Positions 51,809 to 61,200 of a DNA stretch of 64,000 bases are shown here, piece by piece. Both the position numbers and the translations under genes were made by a program. Within the stretch, counting starts at the first letter, position 1. Each line of letters opens with the position of its first letter. The notes beneath the pieces were generated by a model that ran no database searches, was not told the DNA's origin, and saw only the letters and a list, made by a program, of their open reading frames with translations. This DNA is from CAWCTD01 sp963798455 (GTDB taxonomy: Bacteria; Acidobacteriota; Terriglobia; Bryobacterales; Bryobacteraceae), in the NCBI GenBank assembly GCA_963798455.1, contig CAWCTD010000004.1, forward strand, positions 682,001 through 746,000, written 5' to 3'.

Positions 51809-53071
51809 TCACCTGTCAGCCGGGATGTCGGTAATATGTTTCGCCAGCGCGTTTTCGTCCAGCTCAATCCCCAGACCCGGCCTGGCCGGCAGAGCAAAGC
51901 TGCCATTCTCGACGCGGAACGGCTCTTTCAAGATGTCCACGCCGCGCCACGAATCCGGCCAGCCCTGCATGCGGGGATCTCCAATACCCCGATCGCTGGT
52001 CTCCAAGGCAAAGAAATTGGGGATCACGGCTGCCACCTGCACCGCCGCGGCGAGATTGATGGGGCTTAGAGGATTGTGAGGGGCGACCTCCACGTCAAAT
52101 GCGTCGGCCATGGCCGCGATCTTACAAACCTCGGTAATGCCGCCCGCATGGGAGCAATCGGGTTGCAGGATACTGGCCGCGCCCTGCATGAGAATCGGCC
52201 GAAAGCCCCACTTTGTGTAAACATCCTCCCCCGTGGCGATGGGGACGGAGGTCTGTCTCGCGATCTGGGCCATCACGTCGTACTCATAGTTGTTGCCGTG
52301 GATCTCAAAGAACATCGGCCCGTATGGCTCCACCGTCTTGATGAGTTGCATGCAGGAGCGGTACGAGCCTCCCCCGATATGGAAAGCGAAATCGCGATCA
52401 TTGCCGATCGCTTCGCGCAAAGCGGCGATGTTCTCGGCCACCGCTTTCATGTAAGCGGGGGTGTCGCGAGGCGGCATCGGCGAGGGTCTGCGCCCTCCCG
52501 AATACTCCATCGCCGCCGCCTTGAAGGCGGTGAATCCCTCCCTGATTTTCTCCTGCAAGCGGGAAGGCGGATCGCTGAGCGTATCCCAGTAGAGTCTTAT
52601 CCGATCGCGGGTCGGTCCTCCCATTAGCTGCCAGATCGGCATGCCCAACGCCTTGCCGGCGATATCCCACAAAGCCTGATCGACGCCGCTGATGGCGCTC
52701 GTCAGCACCGGCCCGCCCCGATATGGGCCGGGGCTCCGATACATCGCCTGCCAGTGCGTCAGCACGTTACGAGGGTCCTTGCCGACAAGGTACCTGCCCA
52801 ACTCGGCAACCGCGGTTGCCACGGTGCGCGTTCTGCCCTCGAGTGTCGGCTCTCCCAGTCCCACAATTCCCGCGTCCGTGTGGATCTTCAAGAAGAGCCA
52901 TCTCGGCTTGACATAGAAAGTCTCCAGTTTTGTGATCTTGATGCTGTCCTTGGGATCGACAAGAGCCGCCTGGGCCGGCTTGATTTGCGAGAGCGACTGA
53001 AATCCGAACAATGCTCCCGGACCGGCCAGTCCACGGAGCACAGAGCGACGTCCAACACGTGATGCTGGCAT
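51809..53071 (-). CDS. Exported mandelate racemase/muconate lactonizing (enolase superfamily) enzyme
   Basis: About 420 residues from the ATG at 53071, chosen for GAGGAGGG upstream. A Tat-type signal (GRRSVLRGLAGPGALFG) precedes a DgoD-like MR/MLE enzyme: the N-terminal capping domain, then the barrel with a metal-ligand Glu in FFEIHGNN, another in ATGEDVYTKW, SILQPDCSHAGGITE and the catalytic His in VAPHNPLSP. The usual Asp before the FH (D-F-H-G in DgoD) is Ala here (A-F-H-I), and the EEP motif is EIH. It may be a dehydratase of altered metal site. A sugar-acid dehydration role fits the neighbours but is not shown. Confidence 0.8.
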   Translation of the reverse strand: MPASRVGRRSVLRGLAGPGALFGFQSLSQIKPAQAALVDPKDSIKITKLETFYVKPRWLFLKIHTDAGIVGLGEPTLEGRTRTVATAVAELGRYLVGKDPRNVLTHWQAMYRSPGPYRGGPVLTSAISGVDQALWDIAGKALGMPIWQLMGGPTRDRIRLYWDTLSDPPSRLQEKIREGFTAFKAAAMEYSGGRRPSPMPPRDTPAYMKAVAENIAALREAIGNDRDFAFHIGGGSYRSCMQLIKTVEPYGPMFFEIHGNNYEYDVMAQIARQTSVPIATGEDVYTKWGFRPILMQGAASILQPDCSHAGGITEVCKIAAMADAFDVEVAPHNPLSPINLAAAVQVAAVIPNFFALETSDRGIGDPRMQGWPDSWRGVDILKEPFRVENGSFALPARPGLGIELDENALAKHITDIPADR

Positions 53072-53122
53072 GGAACCCTCCTCTGTCATCTCATTTGGTC
53101 AGCCCGCCTGGCGCGACGCTAT

Positions 53123-54484
53123 TCACGCCTTGCTCGGCCGCGGCCGGGTCTTGCGGATTACCATCATGTCCTGGACCGGCTCGGAGTCGCACTCCGCGGC
53201 GATCACCGTCACCGGGTCGTCCGGCGGCGCCGCGGGCAACCCCGTGAACTGCACCCGGAAATCATCCTGCTTGAGGGCGACCTCTTTGCCCGTCGCCAGG
53301 AGTCTCGCCGACTTCACCTTGGTCTGCAAGCCCCCGATGGAGACGGTTTCGCCGGGCCAGAAGTGCACGTGGATGTACAGTGTGTTCCCTTTGCGGCTGA
53401 AATTCGCAAACTGCGAACTCCGGACCCGGCATCTCTCGGCGCCGTAGATGGCCTGACTGTTCTTGTCCATCCATGCACCCACCTTGTTCAAAATGCCGAC
53501 GGACTCTTCCGGAATGGAACCATCCCCCTTCGGACCGATGTTCAGCAAGTAGTTCCCGCCGCCGCGCGCACAGGTGACAAGGTTTCGCACAATGGTCTTC
53601 GGGCTCTTCCAGTCATCGTCGGCTTTGTGGTAGCCCCAACTGCCGTTCATGGTCATGCAGGCTTCCCAATCACGGCCGGCCTCGGCCGCCCGGATCTCCT
53701 GTTCCGGAGTGCCGAAATCTCCGGCCAGGCCGTTGCGGTTGTTGACGATGATGTCCGGCTGCAGCTTGAGCACCATCTCGTTCATCTTCTCGGATTCCCA
53801 GCCCTTCACATCGAGAGGCCAGGAAACGTCGTACCACAGGACGTCGAGCTTGCCGTAGTTGGTGCAGAGCTCCCGGATCTGGCCGTGGATGTAGTCCACG
53901 AAGCGCCGGCGGGCAGCCTCATCCTCCGCGCACCGCGCGCCGTCCGGATGGTGCCAGTCCATCAAGGAGTAGTAGAAGCCCGCACGCAGCCCTTCGGCTC
54001 GGGCTGCCTCCAGGTACTCGCGGGCGAGGTCACGCCCGGGGCCCTGCTTCGGCGCGGAGTAGTCGGTCAGCTTTGTGTCGAACTGGCAGAAACCCTCGTG
54101 ATGCTTGCTGGTCATCACCATGTACTTCATGCCCGCGCGCTTCGCCAGCTTGGCCCAGTCGCGGGCGGCATTAGGCTTGGGCTTGAACTGCTTGGCGAGT
54201 TGCTCGTATTCCGGAATTGGAATTCCCTCTGTCTCCATCGCCCATTCGTGCCTGCCCAGCACGCTGTACAGGCCCCAATGGATGAACATGCCGAACTTGG
54301 CTTCGCGCCACCACTGGATACGGCGCTCATGGTCCGGCGGCGGGACGGATTTCACCTGCCCTGCCTTCTCGGCCTGCTTTGTCTGTTCTCTCGTGCAGCT
54401 CAAATTGGACGCAGTGGCCGCCGCGGCGGCGCCCGCTCCAACCAGCGTCAGATAGTCACGTCTCGAAATGCCAGAGTTGATCAT
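53123..54484 (-). CDS. GH29 alpha-L-fucosidase, exported
   Basis: 453 residues from the ATG at 54484. The signal is Tat-like (SRRDYLTLVGAGAAAAAT) with a possible lipobox (LSC). GH29 hallmarks are RIQWWREAKFGMFIHWGLYS, MVMTSKHHEGFCQFDT and LDVLWYDVSWPLD, where the Asp is the expected nucleophile. NGSWGYHKADDDW is also typical. The enzyme releases alpha-L-fucose from glycans. The frame is open further upstream, but the extra part is antisense to other sequence and lacks a ribosome site. Confidence 0.9.
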   Translation of the reverse strand: MINSGISRRDYLTLVGAGAAAAATASNLSCTREQTKQAEKAGQVKSVPPPDHERRIQWWREAKFGMFIHWGLYSVLGRHEWAMETEGIPIPEYEQLAKQFKPKPNAARDWAKLAKRAGMKYMVMTSKHHEGFCQFDTKLTDYSAPKQGPGRDLAREYLEAARAEGLRAGFYYSLMDWHHPDGARCAEDEAARRRFVDYIHGQIRELCTNYGKLDVLWYDVSWPLDVKGWESEKMNEMVLKLQPDIIVNNRNGLAGDFGTPEQEIRAAEAGRDWEACMTMNGSWGYHKADDDWKSPKTIVRNLVTCARGGGNYLLNIGPKGDGSIPEESVGILNKVGAWMDKNSQAIYGAERCRVRSSQFANFSRKGNTLYIHVHFWPGETVSIGGLQTKVKSARLLATGKEVALKQDDFRVQFTGLPAAPPDDPVTVIAAECDSEPVQDMMVIRKTRPRPSKA

Positions 54485-54641
54485 TGCCTTCCCCCGTGTC
54501 GTTAGATTCCGTGTTGACAATTCAATCAGGGCCACCGTTTTCGCTTCTGTGCCACCATTGATTGTACGGCCAAGGGGTGAGGAGCGTCTGGGTCGCCGCC
54601 TACCGCCCGGGGAGCAGTTCCTCTCTCTCACCCAAGATCCG

Positions 54642-54690
54642 CTGCTTCGCACGCAGGCGGTCACAGGTTCGAGTCCTGTCGCGCCCACCA
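54642..54690 (+). pseudogene. tRNA 3' half (att-type remnant)
   Basis: 49 bases that fold as the anticodon arm (CTGC-TTCGCAC-GCAG), variable loop, T-arm (ACAGG-TTCGAGT-CCTGT) and 3' acceptor strand CGCGCCC-A-CCA of a tRNA. No D-arm or 5' acceptor strand precedes it. Read in register the anticodon would be CGC, but Ala is uncertain because the acceptor lacks the G3:U70 signature. Such 3' halves are left when elements integrate into tRNA genes, so this marks a former island edge. Confidence 0.75.
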
Positions 54691-54727
54691 GTTCGCCTTC
54701 CCTGGTATCATTCGTCCCAGAGGGCTC

Positions 54728-55018
54728 ATGACGCTCGACCAGTTGTGTGCCAGGAAGCGCAGTGTCATTCTCGCCATCGCTGACAAGCACGGAGTGACCA
54801 GTATCCGTGTCTTCGGTTCTTTCGCCAGGGGTGAGGCACGCGAGGACAGCGATCTGGACCTGCTCATCGAGGCCGGCCCCAAGCGAACCCCCTTCTTCCC
54901 GGGGGGCTTCCTGGCGGATTTGGAAGATGCGCTGGGCCGCCGCGTGGACGTCGTCGAGGAAAGCGGTCTCCACTGGATCATCCGAGAACGAGTGCTCAAG
55001 GAGGCGGTGGCCCTGTGA
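54728..55018 (+). CDS. MntA-like minimal nucleotidyltransferase antitoxin
   Basis: 96 residues. The nucleotidyltransferase signature GSFARGEAREDSDLDLL (about 30-46) has the GS and DxD residues needed for catalysis. MntA antitoxins AMPylate a paired HEPN toxin to neutralise it. The partner gene overlaps by GTGA at 55015 but is broken. The gene lies just after the tRNA 3' half, so the module came with mobile DNA. Confidence 0.85.
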   Translation: MTLDQLCARKRSVILAIADKHGVTSIRVFGSFARGEAREDSDLDLLIEAGPKRTPFFPGGFLADLEDALGRRVDVVEESGLHWIIRERVLKEAVAL

Positions 55019-55160
55019 AGGACGACCGGCTCTACGTCTAGCACATCCTTGAGTGTATAAGCCGAATTCAGGAGTACTGCCTGGGCGGCGAACACACGTT
55101 CTTCGAAAACCACATCGTTCAGGACGCGGTCCTGCGGAACCTTCGAGGGAGGGAGAGAGC
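55015..55160 (+). pseudogene. HepT-like HEPN toxin, broken
   Basis: Read from the GTG overlapping the mntA stop, the frame gives DDRLYV, then an in-frame TAG at codon 9, then HILECISRIQEYCLGG, FFENHIVQDAVLRNL, which follows the DUF86/HepT N-terminal pattern. The similarity stops after LRNL at about 55145 and a different sequence follows. The RNase motif (RxxxxH) of HEPN toxins would lie beyond this point and is missing. Two lesions, a stop and a truncation, make it inactive. Confidence 0.7.
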
Positions 55161-55217
55161 AAAGCCCCGTCTTCCCTGCGGGTTGTAGCCGCGGTCGTGA
55201 GTGTGAGGCGGCGCTTT

Positions 55218-56714
55218 CTACCTCGCTGACGGCGGCGGAGTGAGTTCCGGCGGAAAGTCGGCTGCCCTGGACCGGCCAGGATGGCGCAGGTTCTGCTGGC
55301 CTCCGCTGTCGGGCCACAGCGGCATGCTCTGGCCGCCCGTTTGCGCCAGGATGGCGAATAACCGGTTGCGCATCTCCGCGATCCGCGTTCGGTGCTGCGC
55401 GCTGAAGATCAGGTTGTTGCCTTCGAGCGGGTCTTCCTGGAGATCGTAGAGTTCATCGATATCCCAGATGCCGTGGCAGCGGATGAACTTGTAGCGGTCC
55501 GTGCGGAGTGCGTGCACCGTCGGCGTCTGCGGGAAATTCCGCTCCCAGTAGTACTCGTAGAGCAGCTCCTTTCGCCACCCGGCCGGCGCGCCCCGCGCAA
55601 GCGGCAGCCAGCTTTGCCCGTCGAGGCCCTGGGGAGCCGCCACGCCGCAGGCGTCCATCACGGTCGGCATGATGTCCAGGTTCGCTGCCATCGGAGTCAC
55701 CGTGCGCCCGCCCGAAAACAACTCCGGACAGCGGGCCACCAGAGGCACGCGGATGGACTCTTCGTAAGCCGTCCGTTTGTCGATCAGCCCGTGCTCCCCG
55801 AAGGCAAACCCGTTGTCCCCCATGTAGATGATGAGGGTGGAATCGAGCTGCCCGCGGCTCTCCAGTTCCTTCAGAACGCGGCCTATACTCTCATCGACCC
55901 CCAGCAACGTCTCGGCGTAGCGCTTATAGTATTCGCCTATGTCCAGGTCGGAATGGTAAGGGTATTCCACGCCGTGCCAGGAATTGCGCTGGTTCTGCGC
56001 CCACATGGGCCGGTGCTGCGCCATCTTGCCGGTGGCCGCCATGGTCGCGGGCGGCACGAACTTCGCGTGCTTGTATCGTCCCGCGTGTCGCGCCGCCGGG
56101 ACGAACTCGGAGTGCACCGCCTTGTGGGAGAGGTACAGGAAGTATGGCTGTTTCCGGTCCAGCGATCTCAGCCACTCTAGGGCATAGTCGGTCAGCTCAT
56201 CGGTGATATAGCCCTTCTGCGGCACTCGCTTCCCATCCACGTTGAGCCCGTCCTTCGTTGGCAAGTAAGATCCCTGCCCCCGAAAGCTCACCCAGCGGTC
56301 GAAACCCGGCTGCGGCGCATCGTCCGCGTTTCCCATATGCCACTTGCCAATGAAGGCCGTCCTGTAACCGGCTTTCCGCAGGTATTGGGGAAAAAACACG
56401 GTGCCCTTCGGGATAGCTGTGTTGTTATCCACAATGCGGTGGCGGTGCGCATAGACTCCCGTCAGGATCGTCGCGCGGCTTGGCGAGCACAGCGATGTGG
56501 TCACGAAGGCGTTGGTGAAGTGCGCGCCTTCGCGCGCCAGCCGGTCCATGTTGGCGGTTTCCAGAAAGCTCTGTCCCTTCAGAAAGCCGAAGGCATCGTA
56601 GCGATGATCGTCCGTGAGGATGAAGATGACGTTCCTTGGTGTTCCTTGGGCCGCGGCAAGTCGCCCGGAGAGCGAGATGCCTGCCAGTTGGGTCATGGCC
56701 TGACGGCGATTCAT
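55218..56714 (-). CDS. Exported type I sulfatase
   Basis: 498 residues with GAGGAGG upstream. A signal-like start (Tat-like RRQAMTQLAGISLSG) precedes the alkaline phosphatase-fold catalytic domain. The formylglycine motif is CSPSR (76-80), FILTDDHRYD holds metal-binding Asp residues, and IYMGDNGFAFGEHG closes the site. These hydrolyse sulfate esters, and a separate FGE or anSME enzyme must convert the Cys. The C-terminal tail, about 30 residues, is low complexity. It is divergent from another sulfatase. A remnant of this pair's relative is at 51586. Confidence 0.92.
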   Translation of the reverse strand: MNRRQAMTQLAGISLSGRLAAAQGTPRNVIFILTDDHRYDAFGFLKGQSFLETANMDRLAREGAHFTNAFVTTSLCSPSRATILTGVYAHRHRIVDNNTAIPKGTVFFPQYLRKAGYRTAFIGKWHMGNADDAPQPGFDRWVSFRGQGSYLPTKDGLNVDGKRVPQKGYITDELTDYALEWLRSLDRKQPYFLYLSHKAVHSEFVPAARHAGRYKHAKFVPPATMAATGKMAQHRPMWAQNQRNSWHGVEYPYHSDLDIGEYYKRYAETLLGVDESIGRVLKELESRGQLDSTLIIYMGDNGFAFGEHGLIDKRTAYEESIRVPLVARCPELFSGGRTVTPMAANLDIMPTVMDACGVAAPQGLDGQSWLPLARGAPAGWRKELLYEYYWERNFPQTPTVHALRTDRYKFIRCHGIWDIDELYDLQEDPLEGNNLIFSAQHRTRIAEMRNRLFAILAQTGGQSMPLWPDSGGQQNLRHPGRSRAADFPPELTPPPSAR

Positions 56715-56795
56715 GGTCGGGTTGCCTCCTCAGCGCAAGCTAGCATACACCCTGGAGGAGCGCTTTGGTGTAGTCTCTTTGCTGGAGGAATCGAC

Positions 56796-58178
56796 ATGCT
56801 GAACAAACTCATCCCCAGACGCGACTTCCTGAAGGCCGCCGGCGCCGCGATGGCAGGGCCGTGCACCCTGGGCGCGGCAAGCCGCCCACCCAACGTGGTC
56901 ATGATCTACTGCGATGATCTTGGCTACGGCGATCTCGGCTGCTACGGCTCGAAGATCCGAACGCCCAACGCGGACCGGATGGCGGGGGAGGGCATCCACT
57001 TCACGCACTTCTACTCCGGCAACCCGGTGTGCTCTCCCTCCCGCGCCGCGCTGCTGACCGGGCGTTACCCGACCCGCGTGGGAGTCCCTCGCGTCCTGTT
57101 CCCGACCGACACGACCGGACTGCCGGATTCCGAAGTCACCATCGCCCGGATGCTCAAGGCGCGCGACTACGCCGCCATGTGCATCGGCAAGTGGCATCTC
57201 GGGCACCTGCCGCGCTATCTGCCGATGAACCGCGGCTTCGACGAGTATTTCGGCATCCCCTACAGCAACGACATGAGCCCCCGCCTGCTCCTGCACAACA
57301 CCGAGACCATCGAGAACCCGGCGAAGCTGGAGACCCTGACCCCCCGCTACACCGAACAGGCACTGCGATTCATCGAACGCTCCAAGGGTGTGCCGTTCTT
57401 TCTCTACATGGCCCACACGTACCCGCACATTCCACTCGGGGCCTCGGATCGCTTCCGTGGAAAGTCGCCTCTGGGACTGTACGGCGACGTTGTCGAAGAG
57501 ATCGATTGGAGCACGGGCGAGATCCTTGGCGCCCTGAAGAAACACGGCCTCGACAACAACACGCTGGTCATGTTTTCCTCCGACAACGGGCCCTGGTACC
57601 AGGGCAGCCCGGGCCGGCTGCGAGGCCGCAAGGGCACCACCTGGGAGGGCGGCCAGCGCGTGCCGTTCATCGCGCGCTTCCCCGGCCACATCCCCAAGGG
57701 GAGGACCTGCCAGGGCGTCGGCTCGGTCATGGACGTCCTCCCGACGCTCGCCGGTCTGTGCGGTGTGCCGGCGCCCGCGAACCCGGCCGATGGCATCGAC
57801 ATCTGGCCCATGATCTCCGGCGCGAAGCAGGAACTCGAGCGGGAGGCCCTGTTGATGTTCGACGATATTCACCTGCAGTGCGCGCGCTGGAAGCAGTGGA
57901 AGCTGCACGTGGCGCGCTACAACTCCGCCGCCTACAGCCCGGCGCCCGCCGCCGGACGCGTCCATCTGCCGCTGCCCGCCCCGGAGCTATACGATGTCGT
58001 CAACGATCCCGACGAGAGCTATGACTGCGCGCCCGAACGTCCCGCGATCGTGGCCGAGATCCGTTCGCGCATCGGCCGTCTGATGGCGGGCTTCCCGGAG
58101 GACATCCGGAAGGACTACGAGCAGACCAAGTCGCGCCAGGTAAAGCCCACCGCCGTCGGCAACTTCCCGAGCAGTTGA
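56796..58178 (+). CDS. Exported type I sulfatase
   Basis: 460 residues from the ATG at 56796, with GGAGGA upstream. The frame remains open further 5', but that stretch is antisense to the divergent sulfatase. A Tat signal (PRRDFLKAAGAAMAGP) is followed by MIYCDDLGYGDLGCYG with the first metal Asp pair, CSPSR at 79-83 and MFSSDNGPWYQGSPG. The end DYEQTKSRQVKPTAVGN reappears in the scar at 51651. It forms a divergent pair with the gene at 55218, and a tRNA-like 3' end follows directly. Confidence 0.92.
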   Translation: MLNKLIPRRDFLKAAGAAMAGPCTLGAASRPPNVVMIYCDDLGYGDLGCYGSKIRTPNADRMAGEGIHFTHFYSGNPVCSPSRAALLTGRYPTRVGVPRVLFPTDTTGLPDSEVTIARMLKARDYAAMCIGKWHLGHLPRYLPMNRGFDEYFGIPYSNDMSPRLLLHNTETIENPAKLETLTPRYTEQALRFIERSKGVPFFLYMAHTYPHIPLGASDRFRGKSPLGLYGDVVEEIDWSTGEILGALKKHGLDNNTLVMFSSDNGPWYQGSPGRLRGRKGTTWEGGQRVPFIARFPGHIPKGRTCQGVGSVMDVLPTLAGLCGVPAPANPADGIDIWPMISGAKQELEREALLMFDDIHLQCARWKQWKLHVARYNSAAYSPAPAAGRVHLPLPAPELYDVVNDPDESYDCAPERPAIVAEIRSRIGRLMAGFPEDIRKDYEQTKSRQVKPTAVGNFPSS

Positions 58179-58182
58179 GAAC

Positions 58183-58209
58183 GGTCATGGGTTCATATCG
58201 CGCCCACCA
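58183..58209 (+). pseudogene. Degenerate tRNA 3' end
   Basis: GGTCATGGGTTCATATCG followed by CGCCCACCA resembles the T-arm and acceptor end of the tRNA 3' half at 54642, with a deletion in the T-arm. It begins 4 bp after the sulfatase stop. It may be the second border of the sulfatase insert, but the match is short. Confidence 0.45.
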
Positions 58210-58241
58210 GTCATACGGAGTTCCCTGTGTGGGATTTGCCG

Positions 58242-61200
58242 TCAGAACCGGAGGCGGGCGAGGAACTGGCCGTGGCGGGAACCGCCCACTCCTCCGTCGG
58301 TGGCGATGTATCCAAAACCGGAGACGGGCGTCCCGGCGGCATTCCTGGTTTGGACGTCCAGCGCGTTGGAGGAAACGGGAACCGGCAACACCGGGCGATT
58401 GAAGACGTTGTAGAACTCGAACCTCAGTTCCAGGCTCGCGTTCCGGCCGATGGGAATCACCCTTCCGGCGCTGGCGTATTCCTCCGGCGTGCGCCGGGCA
58501 CGGAAGTCGTTGAAGTACACCGCCGACTGGCCCCATTCCCCCGGCGCCGGGTCCGACCACGCCGCGGGATTGAGCACGAATTGCCGGTTGGCGTCGATCG
58601 GACGGTCTATTGGCGTCAGGTACAACGGCTGGCCCGGAATCCGGGTGGCGTAGGTGCCGCGGAACAGCAACTGGCTGAGGTTGTTCTGCGCCAAGGGCGC
58701 CTGAATCAGGGCGCCACTCCGGTAACGCAGGTTCCCGCTGATGGTCCAGTCGCCGAGCAGGACGCGGAGCAGTTTCAGAGGGCCGGCTTTGGGGATCTGG
58801 TAACTGAACGTAACCGCCATGACCAGCGGCCTGGACTGTGGAAACAGGGTCTTCTGCTTGGCGCGGTTGAAGACGTCGTTGATCGCGGGGAACGAACCGG
58901 TCTGGTCGAAGACGCCCAGGGTCAGCTCTTTCTGCCAGGTGAACGCGGCGGTCCCGCTCAGCCCCCCCCTGAGACGTTTGGTGAACTTGCCTTGGAGCGA
59001 GTCGTACCAAGTGTTGCCGAGCGGCGCCCACAGCACCGGGATGTCGCCGAATTGCGGATAGGGCCGCAGGCTCTGGGCGACCGTGAGGGTGGATGGAAAA
59101 CCGGGATACGGCAGGTTGCCGAGGCCGCGGGACTGGGCCAGAGCGGAGTTGAGGGGAGAGGCCAGCAACTGGCGATCCGCCGGGTTGTGGATGTCCAGGC
59201 CGAAGGTTGAGATACGCTCCGCGGAAAGCGCGTTCCAGTCCAGCAGCGAATTCGCCTGGCTCCAGACGCTGCGCTGACCCACGTAGGCGGCTTCCAGCAG
59301 AAAATCCCTGGCGATATCGCGCTGGATCGAGAAGCTCCACTGGGTGATGCGAGGCGGGCGTCCTGCGTTGCGATCCAGGTAGAACGCCGGCGAGTCGATC
59401 TGGCCCGGGGAGGGGCGCAGGCCCGGGTCCAGGACCACCTTGGAAAGTTCAGCCGGGTCGTAGACCAGGCCGCCCTGTAGCGTGGCCGCCGCTTCGCCGA
59501 ACGATGTGGCGGAGAAGTCCACCGTGTTCCAGCCCACGCCTAGCCCGCCACCGAGCTGGTTGTAGTTGTTCGGATTGCCGTAGGACACGCCCCAGCCGGC
59601 ACGCAGAACGGTCTTCGGGGTGACCTGGAAGGCCAGTCCCAGGCGCGGGCCGAAGGCGTAGGGATAGGTGTTGGTGAAGAAGCAATTGCAGCGCCCCGCC
59701 CCGAATCCATCATAAACCGTCCCGCCCAGCCGGCCGCCGGCGGACGGGTTCGGCACGGACGGGTCGAACATGGAACTCCGATAGTGGCTCTCCTGCGGAG
59801 CCGATTGCGAGTCCCACCGCAGGCCATAGTCCACAGTGAGTTTGGCCGTGACCTTCCAGGTGTCCTGCCAGTAGATTCCGACGGCGGTCTTCGAATATCG
59901 GGGGTCCTTGATGTTGGACACACTGGCGGCGGCGGCCTGTCCCAATAGCATGCTGGCGTAAGAAAAGCCGATGCCGCTGCCCCCTGCGCTGGCCGTCTGC
60001 AGGTACGGGAGCGCGGTTTGGGCGGGACCGAAGGTCCAGCTCCCGATGGGCGCCCACAGGTCCCGGACCGCCCAGATGTCCAGACGCGCCTCTCCGCCGG
60101 CCTTGTAGGTGTGCTTCCCGGCCTGGTAGGTCAGGCTGGCCTCGGCGCTGGGCTTGTCGTTGTACTGATATCTCCCGTCGCCGGCGCCCAGCGTAACGCC
60201 GAGGCCGCCCCGGTTGGCCGCGCCCACGCCGACGGCAATCTGGGGCATGCCTGGAATCGCGCCGCCGGCGAGCCCGATGCCCTTGACCGGGTCCGCGGCG
60301 GGGTACTCGCGCACTCCACGCTCCGCTAGATCGCGCCCCGCCCAACGGACGTAGCCCAGGCCAAGGTGGGCCAGCAGCGACGGGGTCACGGCGTAGTCGC
60401 CCGCGAGGTGGAACGTCCAGGCGACCGACCGTTTGTCCAGAGTGCCCGTCACCGGCGACGGCAGGCCGTCCTGCCGCGCGAGGCCGGAGTACCGATACTG
60501 CGCCAGGTAGAAGAACACCCTGCCTTCCGCCATCAGGTTGTGGTCGATCTTCACGCTGGGGATCAGCCGGTCATCCTTGGTCGGGTACCGGACCGCGAGG
60601 TTGTTCACCAGCATCGGGCTGCCATCGGCCTCGAGGCGGTTGGGGTCCGCGCGGGGAATCAGGTTCTGGAGCCTGACTGCCACCGGGTCGAGGCGGGAGG
60701 AGTCGATCCGATTGCCGGGGAACGGGTCGCGCAGCAGTTGACCGTTGATGGTCCTGGTGGTGCGCGGATCGTAGACCATATTCTCGAGCATGTCCCGGCC
60801 GAGGATGTCCTTGCCCAGGCTTCTGCCGGTGAGGGCGGCGCTGAAGTCCCCCCTGCGGTATGCGTCCGTGGGCACCGTGGTGTAAGTACCGAAGGCGGTG
60901 CTCCGAACCCGATACTGTTCCAGGTTCACGAAAAAGTAGGTCCCATCCCCTCCGTCGTAGATCCTGGGGATGAACAGGGGGCCGCTCCAGTTGCCGCTGA
61001 AGTTGTAGTCGCGGCTGCGGGGCTTGACGTGGCGGCCCGCGCCGTCGTCCGAGAAAGGCTGCCCCGCGTTGAGGACTTCGTTGCGGAGGAAAGCTGAGGC
61101 TCCCCCGTGAAACTGGGGGGCGCCGGAGCGGGTCTTGAGGTTGAACAAACCGCCGGCCGCTTGCCCGAATTCGGGAGCCTGGTTACTCGTCTGCAGTCTC

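Noticed and set aside
54485..55162. Upstream extension of the fucosidase frame
   Set aside because: It reads through the tRNA 3' half and antisense to mntA; the Tat-like signal and family start are at 54484.
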